Assembly: GCA_934373635.1 (NCBI GenBank)
Contig: CAKROZ010000009.1
Location: 8,368-72,367, forward strand
Source of the DNA: an uncultured Eubacteriales bacterium
Lineage (GTDB): Bacteria; Bacillota; Clostridia; Oscillospirales; CAG-272
Length of the DNA stretch: 64,000 nt
Direction of reading: 5' to 3'
Part shown: one piece after another, positions 33,207-41,712 of the stretch
Numbering within the stretch: position 1 is the stretch's first letter
How the letters are laid out: each line of letters opens with the position of its first letter
Program-made: the position numbers and the translations under genes
The notes under the pieces: model-generated
What the model was told of the DNA's origin: nothing
Database searches by the model: none
The model's input: only the letters and a program-made list of their open reading frames with translations

Positions 33207-34991
33207 ATGATTTTCGGAAAACACATCAACCGCTATTATCTCCGCTACCTGCCCGTACTGCTTCTCGGTACGCTGGCGCTCGTGGCGGTGGACTACTTTC
33301 AATTGAAGATTCCCGAGCTTTACCGCATGTTGATTAACGCCGCCGCGGGAGAGCCGATTTTGGTAGACGGTGTGCCCGTGGCGTTCGACCTCGACTTTTT
33401 GCTCGAGCGCATCTGTCTGCCGATGATCGGCGTCCTCGTCGTGATGGTGATCGGGCGCTTCCTCTGGCGCATTTGCTTTTACGGCACCGCCGTGCGTATG
33501 GAGACCGACCTGCGCGCACGGATGTTCGACCGCTCGGCGGATCTTTCGCATGAGTATTACCAAGAGAACAAGGTCGGCACCCTCATGAGCCTGTATACCA
33601 ACGACCTCGACACCATCCAGGAGTGCTTCGGCGACGGGGTATTGATGTTTTTCGATGCGCTCTTCCTCGGCGTGCTCGCACTCGTGAAGATGTGGCGCAT
33701 GAACCGACTTCTGACCGTCCTTTCCCTGATCCCGATGGCGTTTCTGATCGTGATCGGCGCGATCGTCGGTCGGCGGATGATGAAGCGGTGGGAGGAACGT
33801 CAGGCGGCGTTCTCCGAGCTGTCCGATTTCGCGCAGGAGAGCTTCTCGGGTATCGCGGTCATCAAGGCGTTTGTCAAGGAGGTCAAAGAGCTTCTTTCCT
33901 TCCGAAAGCTAAACAAGAAAAACGAAGACGCCAACGTAGAATATACCAAAATATCAACTTTACTTAACATTTTCGTGACGTTGTTCGTGGAATCGGTGAT
34001 CTGCGTCATTCTCGGCTACGGCGGATACCTCGTGTATACTAAGACCTTCAACGCGGGCGAGCTGATGGAATACATCGGCTACTTCAACGCGATCGTCTGG
34101 CCGATCATGGCGATCTCCATGCTCGTCGAGCAGGGGGCGCGCGGGCGCGCTTCCCTCCGTCGGGTGAGCGAGCTTCTCGACGCGCCCGTGACGGTGCGCG
34201 ACGCCGAAGGGGCGATGCCTCTCACCGACGCGCGCGGGGAGATCGAGATGCGCGACCTGACCTTCCGCTACCCGAAGGGGGAGTTCGACGCGCTCTCTCA
34301 CGTCTCCTTTCATATCGCGGCGGGCGAGACCGTCGGCATCGTCGGAAAGACGGGGGCGGGGAAGACCACGCTCGTCGACCTTTTGCTCCGCATCTACAAT
34401 GTCCCGGACGGCACCGTCTTCTTCGACGGGCGGGATGTCAACTCGCTCACAATCCGTTCGGTGCGGGACGCCTGCGCCTATGTGCCGCAGGATAACTTCC
34501 TCTTCTCCGAGACGATTGAGAAAAACATCGCCTTCTCCGAGGACACGCCGAACCGCGAGGACGTGATCCGCGCGGCGAAGCTCGCCGACGTGGATGAGAA
34601 CATCACGCAGTTTCACGACGGCTACGATACCGTGCTCGGCGAGCGCGGCGTGACCGTCTCGGGCGGGCAGAAGCAGCGCATCTCCATCGCGCGCGCCCTG
34701 ATGCGCAACGCCCCGATCCTGATCCTCGACGACGCGGTGAGCGCGGTGGATTCCCGTACCGAAAAGGCGATCTTGGAGAACCTCGCCGCCTGCCGCAAGG
34801 GAAAGACCACCCTGATGATCGCGCACCGCATCTCCACCGTGGAAGGGGCGGACAAGATCCTCTTCCTCGACGACGGGACGGTCGCCGACGTCGGGCGGCA
34901 CGAAGAGCTTTACGCGCGGTGCGAAGCCTACCGCAAGATGGTAGATCTGCAGCTTCTCGAAGCGCAGGACGGAGGGGAAAGCCATGCATGA
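33207..34991 (+). CDS. ABC exporter half, fused membrane and ATPase domains (degenerate-site subunit)
   Basis: 594 aa: six transmembrane helices (residues 15-300), then an ATPase domain with Walker A GKTGAGKTT, signature VSGGQKQR, Walker B ILILDDAVSAVD and H-loop IAHRIS. The catalytic Glu after Walker B is Asp, as in the non-catalytic site of heterodimeric exporters (TM287/288, BmrCD). It pairs with the next gene, whose start overlaps its stop by 8 bp. Substrate, drug or lipid, not predictable. Confidence 0.93.
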   Translation: MIFGKHINRYYLRYLPVLLLGTLALVAVDYFQLKIPELYRMLINAAAGEPILVDGVPVAFDLDFLLERICLPMIGVLVVMVIGRFLWRICFYGTAVRMETDLRARMFDRSADLSHEYYQENKVGTLMSLYTNDLDTIQECFGDGVLMFFDALFLGVLALVKMWRMNRLLTVLSLIPMAFLIVIGAIVGRRMMKRWEERQAAFSELSDFAQESFSGIAVIKAFVKEVKELLSFRKLNKKNEDANVEYTKISTLLNIFVTLFVESVICVILGYGGYLVYTKTFNAGELMEYIGYFNAIVWPIMAISMLVEQGARGRASLRRVSELLDAPVTVRDAEGAMPLTDARGEIEMRDLTFRYPKGEFDALSHVSFHIAAGETVGIVGKTGAGKTTLVDLLLRIYNVPDGTVFFDGRDVNSLTIRSVRDACAYVPQDNFLFSETIEKNIAFSEDTPNREDVIRAAKLADVDENITQFHDGYDTVLGERGVTVSGGQKQRISIARALMRNAPILILDDAVSAVDSRTEKAILENLAACRKGKTTLMIAHRISTVEGADKILFLDDGTVADVGRHEELYARCEAYRKMVDLQLLEAQDGGESHA

Positions 34992-36864
34992 ATATTTTCC
35001 GTTGTTGGTCGTCGGCGGCATCGTCGGCGCGGTGTCCCTGATCCTCGTTTTGGCATATGCCGCCGTGAAGGACAAAAAGGAGTCGATGGGCTTTGACCGC
35101 AACATGAAGGACGGCGAGATCGCAAAGCGGCTCCTCGTCTATGCGAAGCCCTATCGCCTGCGTTTTCTTCTGATTTTCGCCCTCATGCTCTTCTCGATCG
35201 CCTACGACATCACGGCGCCCTACCTTGTCGGACGCATCGAGGAGGTCATCGCGGGGGAATTTTCTCTCGAAACGCTCTTTCTGATGATCGGCATCTATGC
35301 CGTGATCCTCGTCTTTTCGATGGTCGCCTCCTACGTGCAGGCGATCGTCCTTCAGAAGACGGGACAACAGATCGTCTCCCGCCTGCGTGAGGACGCGTTC
35401 GTACACATCGAGTCGCTCTCGCACGGACAGCTGAACGAGATCCCGACGGGCACCCTCGTCACCCGCGTCACGAACGATACGGGCGCGATCTCCATGATGT
35501 TCACGGGACTGCTCGTCAACCTTCTGAAAAACTTTTTCGTGATTCTCGGCATCCTCACGGCAATGCTGCTTCTGAATTACGCGCTGACCCTGATGGTACT
35601 CTGCTTTGTGCCCTTCGTCATTCTGTTCACGGTCATTTTCCGCCGCTTTTCCCGCCGCGCCTATCGTCGGGTCAAGAACGCGTCGACCGCCATCAACGTC
35701 TACCTCTCGGAGAACCTCTCGGGCATGAAGATCATCCGCGTCTTCAATCGCGAGGAGGCAAAGAAGCGCGAGTTCAACGAAAAGAGCCGTGAGCTCGGCC
35801 GTGCGAAGGAAGGACAGATCTTCGTCTTCGGCATTTTTCGTCCCCTCGTTTACATGCTCTACGTCGCCTCGGTGCTCTGCCTCTTCTACCTCGGCGGAAG
35901 GGGAATTCTCGGGCACACCGAGTTCCTCGGTCAGGCGATCACGGGGGGCATCATCGTTTCCTTCTATATGTATATCTCGAAGTTCTTCTCCCCGATTCAG
36001 AACCTCGCCGAGCAGTTCAGCCGTCTGCAATCCGCCATGGCGTCGGCGGAAAAGGTCTTTTCCGTCATGGACATCGAGCCGCAGATGCCCGATGCCGAGG
36101 ACGCCGTCGATCTTCCGCAGATCCGCGGGGAGATCGAGTTCCGCCACGTGTGGTTTGCCTACAAGGAGGAGGAATGGGTCCTGCGGGACGTCTCCTTCCA
36201 CGTGAAGGCAGGGGAGACGGTCGCCTTCGTCGGCTCGACCGGCTCGGGAAAGACGACGATCCTCTCCCTCATCTGTCGGAATTACGAGTTTCAGCGCGGC
36301 GAGATTCTGATCGACGGCATCGACATCCGAAAAATCCGCAAGGCATCCCTCAGGCGACAGTTCGGGCAGATGCTTCAGGACGTTTTCCTCTTCTCGGGGA
36401 CCGTGCGCTCGAATATCCTCCTCGGGGAGGAGGGGATCTCCGACGATGAGATCTGGGCGGCGTGTCGTTACGTGAACGCCGAGCCCTTCATCCGCCGCCT
36501 CGAGGGCGGGCTCGACGAGCCGGTCAGAGAGCGGGGCAACAACTTCTCCGCGGGGCAAAGACAGCTTCTCTCCTTCGCCCGCACGATTCTGCACCGCCCC
36601 GCCGTCATGATTCTCGATGAGGCAACGGCGAACATCGACACCGAGACCGAGCTTTTGATTCAGGACTCGCTCGAGAAGATGATGAACATCGGTACCATGC
36701 TCATGGTGGCGCACCGTCTGTCCACCATCCGCCACGCGGACAATATCCTCGTCCTCTCACACGGTGAGATCGTGGAGCAGGGCACGCACGCCGACCTTAT
36801 CGCCGCGGGCGGACGCTACTATCGGCTGTATACGCTACAATATCAAAAGGAAAAACTTTCATAA
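34984..36864 (+). CDS. ABC exporter half, fused membrane and ATPase domains (catalytic-site subunit)
   Basis: 626 aa. Six transmembrane helices (from about residues 5-25 and 55-345) and an ATPase domain: Walker A GSTGSGKTT, signature FSAGQRQ (instead of LSGGQ), Walker B VMILDEATANID with the catalytic Glu, H-loop MVAHRLS. The deviant signature faces the partner's Asp site, giving one active and one degenerate site. Starts with GGAGGGGAAAGCC before ATG. A phosphoesterase gene follows after 9 bp. Confidence 0.93.
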   Translation: MHEYFPLLVVGGIVGAVSLILVLAYAAVKDKKESMGFDRNMKDGEIAKRLLVYAKPYRLRFLLIFALMLFSIAYDITAPYLVGRIEEVIAGEFSLETLFLMIGIYAVILVFSMVASYVQAIVLQKTGQQIVSRLREDAFVHIESLSHGQLNEIPTGTLVTRVTNDTGAISMMFTGLLVNLLKNFFVILGILTAMLLLNYALTLMVLCFVPFVILFTVIFRRFSRRAYRRVKNASTAINVYLSENLSGMKIIRVFNREEAKKREFNEKSRELGRAKEGQIFVFGIFRPLVYMLYVASVLCLFYLGGRGILGHTEFLGQAITGGIIVSFYMYISKFFSPIQNLAEQFSRLQSAMASAEKVFSVMDIEPQMPDAEDAVDLPQIRGEIEFRHVWFAYKEEEWVLRDVSFHVKAGETVAFVGSTGSGKTTILSLICRNYEFQRGEILIDGIDIRKIRKASLRRQFGQMLQDVFLFSGTVRSNILLGEEGISDDEIWAACRYVNAEPFIRRLEGGLDEPVRERGNNFSAGQRQLLSFARTILHRPAVMILDEATANIDTETELLIQDSLEKMMNIGTMLMVAHRLSTIRHADNILVLSHGEIVEQGTHADLIAAGGRYYRLYTLQYQKEKLS

Positions 36865-36873
36865 GGAGGGCAC

Positions 36874-38021
36874 ATGATGGACACGAGGAATTTTCTCCGA
36901 TCCTCCGCTTCGCGGTCATAAGCGACTGTCATTACGACGAAGGGGTTCCCTACGTGCGCGAGCGCTTTCGCCGCGCGCTCGAGGTCGTGTACGCCTACGC
37001 CGACGGGCAGGGCTACCAAGGACTTGACGCACTCTATGTCAACGGGGATTTCACCAACCGTAGCACCCATACGCAGATGGAGCTGTTCCATGCGGACGCG
37101 GTGGCATGTCTGCGGAAAGATACGCGACTTATCCTCACAATGGCAAACCATGATTACCATTATGTGCCGGATGACCGCGCGCCGATGCGTGATTTTGCCG
37201 AGATTTTCGGTCAGCCCTACGATATTCATATAGTCATCAAAGGCTATCATTTCATCTCGCTCTCGGCGGAAAAGACGGACGCGAACAAGTGGCACGACTC
37301 CTTCGGAGAGGGAAAGCGGAAGTTTCTCGCGGACGCTCTGCGCGAGGCGTATGCGGAGAACCCGAAGCACCCGATCTTCGTCTTTCAGCACCCCGGCATC
37401 CCGGGGACGATCCACGGCGGGCGGTACGGGAACGATCAGCTCCTCGACCTTCTGAAACCCTATCACACGGTGGTGGATTTTTCGGGACATAGCCATCTCC
37501 CCGTCTCCGACCCGCGCGAGATCGATCAGAAGGACTTTACCGCGGTCAGCTCGGGCGGACTGCTCGACATCTCCTATTCCTTCCCCGCACTGGATCCCGA
37601 GGTCTACCGCGGGGAGGAGGATCCGACCTCGCACGCGCACATGCTCGTCGTCGAGGCGGACGGGCAAAACACGGTGCGCATCCGAAAACTCGACATCCTC
37701 GCGGGCGATTTCTTCGAGGACGACATCCTTCTTCGGGACCTCGACGACCCGAGCCGCTACACTTACACCGACGCCCGCCGCCTCACGGAAGAGGCGCCCC
37801 GCTTCCCGCAGGGCGCGCGTCTCTCCCTCACAAGGGAGGGCGACCGCCTGACGCTCGCGATTCCGCGCGCGGAAGGCAAAGGCAGCCGCGTGCACGTCTA
37901 TCGTGTCACGCTGACCGACGAAGCCGACCGATTCAATGTTCGTGCAATTGCACGAACATTGAATCCTTGTGCCTTCAAGACTCTTGACAATTCTCTCTCT
38001 TCTGTGGTAAAATGGGTGTAA
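36874..38021 (+). pseudogene. metallophosphoesterase with N-terminal frameshift and chimeric 3' end
   Basis: The RBS-ATG pair (AAGGAGGGCAC-ATGATG at 36874) opens a frame that stops after 15 codons. Shifting frame once near 36885 restores EEFSPILRFAVISDCHYDEG, the D-x-H motif of calcineurin-type phosphoesterases, which continues into NGDFTNRS, MANHDYHY, FQHPG and FSGHSHLP. One base therefore seems missing near ACACGAGG. At the other end, from about 37905 the frame enters the antisense of an IS30 transposase fragment, so the last 30 or so residues are foreign. Enzyme core intact; if the frameshift is a sequencing error the protein could still be made. Same operon as the ABC exporter. Confidence 0.75.
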
Positions 38022-38029
38022 TGACACAT
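37898..38029 (-). pseudogene. N-terminal fragment of an IS30-family transposase
   Basis: A minus-strand ATG (38029) after ACAGGAGGAAACAAT opens 43 codons: MCHYTHFTTEERELSRVLKA, then GFNVRAIARTLNRSASSVS. This is the IS30 helix-turn-helix start (EER...ARxLxRSxSxxS). Homology ends at about 37905, and the frame stops at TAG. The remainder of the transposase and the other IS end are absent. The element therefore inserted at, or recombined into, the phosphoesterase 3' end and lost most of its length. Confidence 0.85.
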
Positions 38030-38065
38030 ATTGTTTCCTCCTGTTTTGGTTGTGTGGTTACTCCC

Positions 38066-38094
38066 ATTATAACACGAGGTTCTTTCTGTGTCAT
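38066..38094 (-). promoter_or_regulatory. promoter of the IS30 transposase fragment
   Basis: ATGACA (38094-38089), 17-bp spacer, TATAAT (38071-38066). The -35 region (GTAATGACACA, 38097-38087) is the inverted complement of the start-codon region (TGTGTCATTAC, 38028-38018). Confidence 0.7.
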
Positions 38095-38130
38095 TACTTT
38101 TTTATCTGTTGCACTTATATTGTAAACCTA

Positions 38131-38200
38131 AGATTATGAATTATGAATTTGGCGGAAGGCTTTGCTTTTGTGCCGAAATTCGTTCGTGATGGGAATATTT
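38131..38200. repeat. truncated MITE-like element
   Basis: GATTATGAATTATGAATTTG followed by GCGGAAGGCTTTGC...GAAATTCGTTCGT resembles the end and first 50 bp of the copy at 14694-14908 read on the minus strand. It stops at the terminator hairpin. Confidence 0.45.
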
Positions 38201-38202
38201 AT

Positions 38203-38508
38203 TTACAAAAAGAAGAGCGCAGATCGTTCTGCGCTCTTCTTTTTGTACTTGACAAAGATTTGTTTTTGACGAGGTGGCGATTTTTGTTTTCGGCGTTTTT
38301 GCTTGATGGGAGCCTTTGGAATGTCGATGCCGTCGGAATCGCTCACTTGCTCTTCCTCTTGCAGCCGCAGTCGCAGTAGGGATCGCCCGACGCGAGCGTG
38401 TATTCCTGCGAAAACCACACGCACCCTTCGGATGCCGACGGCGCAGACTAAAACCAACAGGGCGCCGAGCCCCAAGCCTTCAAGCAGACATAATAGCAGC
38501 TCTCTCAT
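38203..38508 (-). CDS. small membrane protein, unknown
   Basis: 101 aa: an N-terminal transmembrane helix (MRELLLCLLEGLGLGALLVL, then VCAVGI) and a highly basic cytosolic tail (KQKRRKQKSPPRQKQ). Its ATG overlaps the stop of the PanE-like gene by 4 bp, indicating cotranscription. The last codons run through a terminator-like hairpin (38208-38246), so the true C-terminus is uncertain. Function unknown. Confidence 0.5.
   Translation of the reverse strand: MRELLLCLLEGLGLGALLVLVCAVGIRRVRVVFAGIHARVGRSLLRLRLQEEEQVSDSDGIDIPKAPIKQKRRKQKSPPRQKQIFVKYKKKSAERSALFFL
38208..38246 (-). terminator. intrinsic terminator overlapping the end of the small membrane gene
   Basis: AAAAAGAAGAGCGCAGA pairs with TCTGCGCTCTTCTTTTT across a 4-nt loop, with A and T runs on both sides. 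Confidence 0.75.
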
Positions 38509-39431
38509 TTGAAATACCTCTCACATTCCGATTCCAGTGCCTTCCACGTCGGGTAGTCCGCGCCCTGCTCGTCGAAGAAGTGCCTGATGTCCCGATTCAA
38601 GGCGCTCATCTCTCCGACCGCGTTCATGGCGTGGTCGGAGACGCAGATCTTTCCGAGGCAGGTCGCGCAGATCAGCCTGAAAAAGCGGTGGCAGGTCTTC
38701 CGATAGGCGGCACTCTCAAACTCCGTGTCCTCCCGCGGCAGAATCTCCCGCCCCGCGCTCCGTATGGCGCGGTAGCCCTCGATATTGGCGTCGATCAGGC
38801 GGTGAAGATACGCATTGTCCCGCCAAATCTTTTTCAGATGCCCGTCGGTCTTGTAGCAGGCAAAAGCCGCGGGAAGCACGAAGGCGGCATGGCACAGAAG
38901 GTAGTCCTCCATGTCGGGCTCGTAGGTGACGCGGTATTTCGTCCCTTCGAAGATCTTCAAGACGAGCGCTTCCTCCGACGGTTCGCCGCGGAGCGTGCCG
39001 ATGGTGATCTTTTTTAAGTCCACCGAGACGACGCGGCGATCTTCTCGGTGCCCCGCCGAGCTCGCGAAGGCGAACATTACGTTCTTCCCCGGCAGACGCG
39101 AGGCAGTCTCCGCCGCGCGGACGTTGTTGCCGACAAAGACAATGTTCTGCGACCCGTTCGCAAGCAGGGTGTCGATCACCGCATCGATCTGCGTGTACCG
39201 GACGACGACGAAAACGACGTCATACACATCCCCCGGCGCAAGCTCGGTCACGATCGGCAGACGGGTGACCGTAGAGAAGGGGGAGAACATGCTCTTCACC
39301 CGCAACCCGTTTTGTCGGAGCTCCTCCGCCCATGCGCCCCGCGCGAGCAGGGTGACGTCCTTCCCCGCACGGAAGAGCCGTCTTGCAAGATTGCAGCCGA
39401 GCCCCCCCGCACCGAATACCAGAATTCTCAT
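38505..39431 (-). CDS. ketopantoate reductase-like dehydrogenase (PanE/ApbA family)
   Basis: 308 aa from the ATG at 39431, preceded by GGGAGG at 8 nt; a long upstream extension in the same frame lacks similarity. N-terminal Rossmann fold MRILVFGAGGLGCNLARRL with GxGxxG, then DVVFVVVRYTQIDAVI and GNNVRAAE. The C-terminal helical ApbA_C domain is present but divergent: Cys- and His-rich (CHRFFRLICATCLGKIC). Likely a NAD(P)H-dependent reductase, not certainly on ketopantoate. Confidence 0.8.
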   Translation of the reverse strand: MRILVFGAGGLGCNLARRLFRAGKDVTLLARGAWAEELRQNGLRVKSMFSPFSTVTRLPIVTELAPGDVYDVVFVVVRYTQIDAVIDTLLANGSQNIVFVGNNVRAAETASRLPGKNVMFAFASSAGHREDRRVVSVDLKKITIGTLRGEPSEEALVLKIFEGTKYRVTYEPDMEDYLLCHAAFVLPAAFACYKTDGHLKKIWRDNAYLHRLIDANIEGYRAIRSAGREILPREDTEFESAAYRKTCHRFFRLICATCLGKICVSDHAMNAVGEMSALNRDIRHFFDEQGADYPTWKALESECERYFK

Positions 39432-39604
39432 GTAAAACCTCCCGCTTTCGAAAACGTGATCGTTCGGATTTTCCGCCCGGAATCTGCGGATCGAACCGCC
39501 CGACGAGCCCGATGAAAAAACGCATCGGACCAAACCCGCCGGAGGCGCCACACCGCCTCGCCCGAAGTGTCGGACATCGGGGCGCGTGCCTTCCGTTGTT
39601 CTGG

Positions 39605-39620
39605 CGTTAGCATGCGCTAA
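39605..39620. promoter_or_regulatory. palindrome GTTAGC-N4-GCTAAC, TetR-type operator candidate
   Basis: A perfect inverted repeat of the type bound by TetR/AcrR regulators lies in the leader of the PanE-like gene, 174 bp upstream of its start. The same palindrome occurs at 49134-49149. A possible promoter lies further out (TATAAT 39844-39839, minus). The rest of 39432-39993 has no supportable gene. Confidence 0.45.
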
Positions 39621-39993
39621 CCACCGGACATTCAAAAAACCGCCCTGCGGCAGCCTTTTGCGGACTAAGATCCCCATTTTCGTATGTTTTCTTTCTTTAA
39701 GGCTATGATAGCATGGAAACGAGACAAAATATAATTTTGTCGGCAACTGTCGTTGCCATGCGCTTTGTCTTCGCCAAACCGCCGTTTCCGTTGAAATATT
39801 GCGCTCAAAAACCCTTGCAAGCAAGTTTTCTCGCTTATATTATAGCATAGAGAAATGAATGTTTTAATAGCCGTTTGAAATTTTGTCGCCGTTTTCCCCT
39901 TTTTCTTTGCCGATGGCGGATTTTGCCGTCTTTTGTCTCCCTGCGACGGAGCGCGTCTTTGCTTTTAAATTTTTATTTTTGAAGAAAAATTGC

Positions 39994-40022
39994 TTGACAA
40001 ACAGAATATCGGATGATATAAT
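39994..40022 (+). promoter_or_regulatory. promoter of the decayed transporter operon
   Basis: TTGACA (39994-39999), 17-bp spacer, TATAAT (40017-40022): perfect consensus. A leader hairpin follows (GTTCAG ... CTGAAC, 40025-40059). Confidence 0.85.
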
Positions 40023-40071
40023 ATGTTCAGGTTGCGCCGTATCCGACGCGCGGCTGAACAGTCATCAGGAA

Positions 40072-41066
40072 AAAAAGATTGTATCGCTTTTCCTCGCCGT
40101 CGCGGCGATCTTCTCAGTGCTCGCCGTGCTTTCTTCCTGCTCGCAGAAGAAAACGATCACGATTTACGCGTCCAGCGAGGACTTCCGTATCGCGAACGCA
40201 CAGAAAATGTTTGACGAAAAATTTCCCGAATACAAGGTCGTGATCCAGTACAAATCGACGGGTGAACTGGCCGCGAAGCTGACGGGTGAGGGAACCAACA
40301 CCGACTGTGACATCGTGATGGAGCTTGAGAATACGTATCTCGAGAAGATCGGTGACACCGTGGCAAAGCTCGACGGGCTTCCCGGTGTAGACTTCGATAA
40401 GTATCTTCCGAGCCTCGTTCCCGAATCCCATCGTTACGTGCCCTTCATCCGCACGAGCGGTGCGATCGTCGTTAACAAGAAGCTTCTCGAAGAGAAGGGG
40501 CTTTCCGTCTCCACCTGCTACGACGACCTTCTGAAACCCGAATACAAGGGACTTGTCTCGATGCCGAATCCCAAATTCTCCGGCACGGGCTATATTTTCT
40601 ATCTGAATATGGTCAACACCCGCGGAGAAGAGGCGGCGCTCTCCTATTTTGACGGACTTGCGGGCAACCTCTCGGGCGCGGGCTACACCTCCTCCGGGTC
40701 GGGACCCGTCAAGGCGCTGAAACTCGGTGAAGCGGCGATCGGTCTTTGCATGTCGTGGCAGGCGGTTGACGAGATCAACAACGGTGCCGATTACGAGATC
40801 CTCTATTTCGAAGAGGGTGCTCCCTATAACACCTATTCGAGCGCAATCGTCTCCGGAAAAGAGAACGACGAGGATATCCGCAAGGTCTTCGAGTACCTCC
40901 TCACCGAGGTCACCCCGAAGGACAAGGAGCTTTACGCGCCCGAGCAGATCTACAAGGATGTTACCTACACGAAGGAAAATTTCCCCGTAAAATCAGGTAT
41001 GCGAATATGACGGGACTTGACGATAACACCGTAAAGGAAAGATTGCTTGACGCATGGAAATATTAA
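40072..41066 (+). pseudogene. solute-binding lipoprotein of an ABC transporter, no start codon and 3' frameshift
   Basis: Coding similarity begins KKIVSLFLAVAAIFSVLAVL then SSCSQKK, a lipoprotein signal, but no ATG, GTG or TTG precedes it: the sequence CAGGAAAAAAAG-ATT shows AGGA followed by ATT. The body (TITIYASSEDFRIANAQKMF ... TSGAIVVNKKLLEEKGL ... PNPKFSGTGY) fits the Fe3+/2-aminoethylphosphonate/polyamine binding-protein superfamily. Near 40990 one A is missing from an A run; beyond it the correct frame continues RYANMTGLDDNTVKERLLDA to a stop at 41066. So the gene carries two lesions, although the central 300 codons are intact. Confidence 0.75.
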
Positions 41067-41712
41067 AAATCAACGGACTGACCAAGCATTACGAAGGTAA
41101 GCTGGCGCTTGACAATGTGAGCTTTTCCGTGGAGGACGGGGAATTCCTTTCGATTCTCGGTCCTTCCGGCTGCGGAAAGACGACGCTCCTCCGGATTCTC
41201 ATCGGACTTCTCGCTCCCGACGCGGGCGAGATCCGTCTCGGGGACAGGGACATTACCAAGGCATCTCCCGATGCGCGGGAAATGGGATCGTGTTTCAGAA
41301 TTATGCGCTCTTCGAGAACATGACGGCGCTCGGCAACGTCTCGTATGCGATGAAATTCAAGCCGGAGCTCGAGGCTGTCGGCGCGACGCTCGGGATAGGA
41401 AATGTGCGTCTGCTTCGCGATGTCATCGCTCCGCAGACCATGGGCACACTTGCGGAAATGTTCGCGTACTTCTTCGTCAATTCCATGATGACGATCTCCG
41501 CCGTGTCCTTCCTTACCAATTATAAAACCGAGCTCTTCGCTCTCATGCTTCCGCAGTTTGATGCGTCGCAGACATCGCTTGCCCCTCCCGCGATCGTTGC
41601 ACTTATCATTCTTTTTGTGAATCTTTTGATGAAAGGTGTCATCGGTCTGTTGAAGAGCAAACTCCGCAGACCGAACAGAAAGCAAACCTATGTTGACAAA
41701 AAAGCAATTTGA
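41054..41712 (+). pseudogene. ABC ATPase / permease remnant joined by deletion
   Basis: Starts as an ABC ATPase (MEILKINGLTKHYEGKLALD, Walker A GPSGCGKTT). At about 41283 one G is lost and the frame ends after 89 codons; the shifted frame continues VFQNYALFENMTALGNVSYA. At about 41390 the ATPase is interrupted, before its signature and Walker B, and joins the C-terminal part of an inner-membrane permease (RLLRDVIAPQTMGTLAEMFA, with three hydrophobic helices). The transporter therefore cannot work. Starts within the end of the binding-protein gene, as in an intact operon. Confidence 0.85.

Noticed and set aside
37984..38104. Plus-strand small RNA with TTGACA...TAAAAT promoter, CCTCCT loop and terminator hairpin
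   Set aside because: On the minus strand the same bases encode the IS30 transposase start, its AGGAGG and promoter, which explains the motifs better.
39428..39613. 61-codon minus-strand frame starting in the GTTAGC palindrome
   Set aside because: No ribosome binding site, Arg-rich composition and no similarity; most likely non-coding leader.
38505..39824. N-terminal extension of the PanE-like protein to 439 aa
   Set aside because: The added 131 residues lack similarity and cross a palindrome; the ATG at 39431 has a good ribosome binding site and starts exactly at the Rossmann fold.
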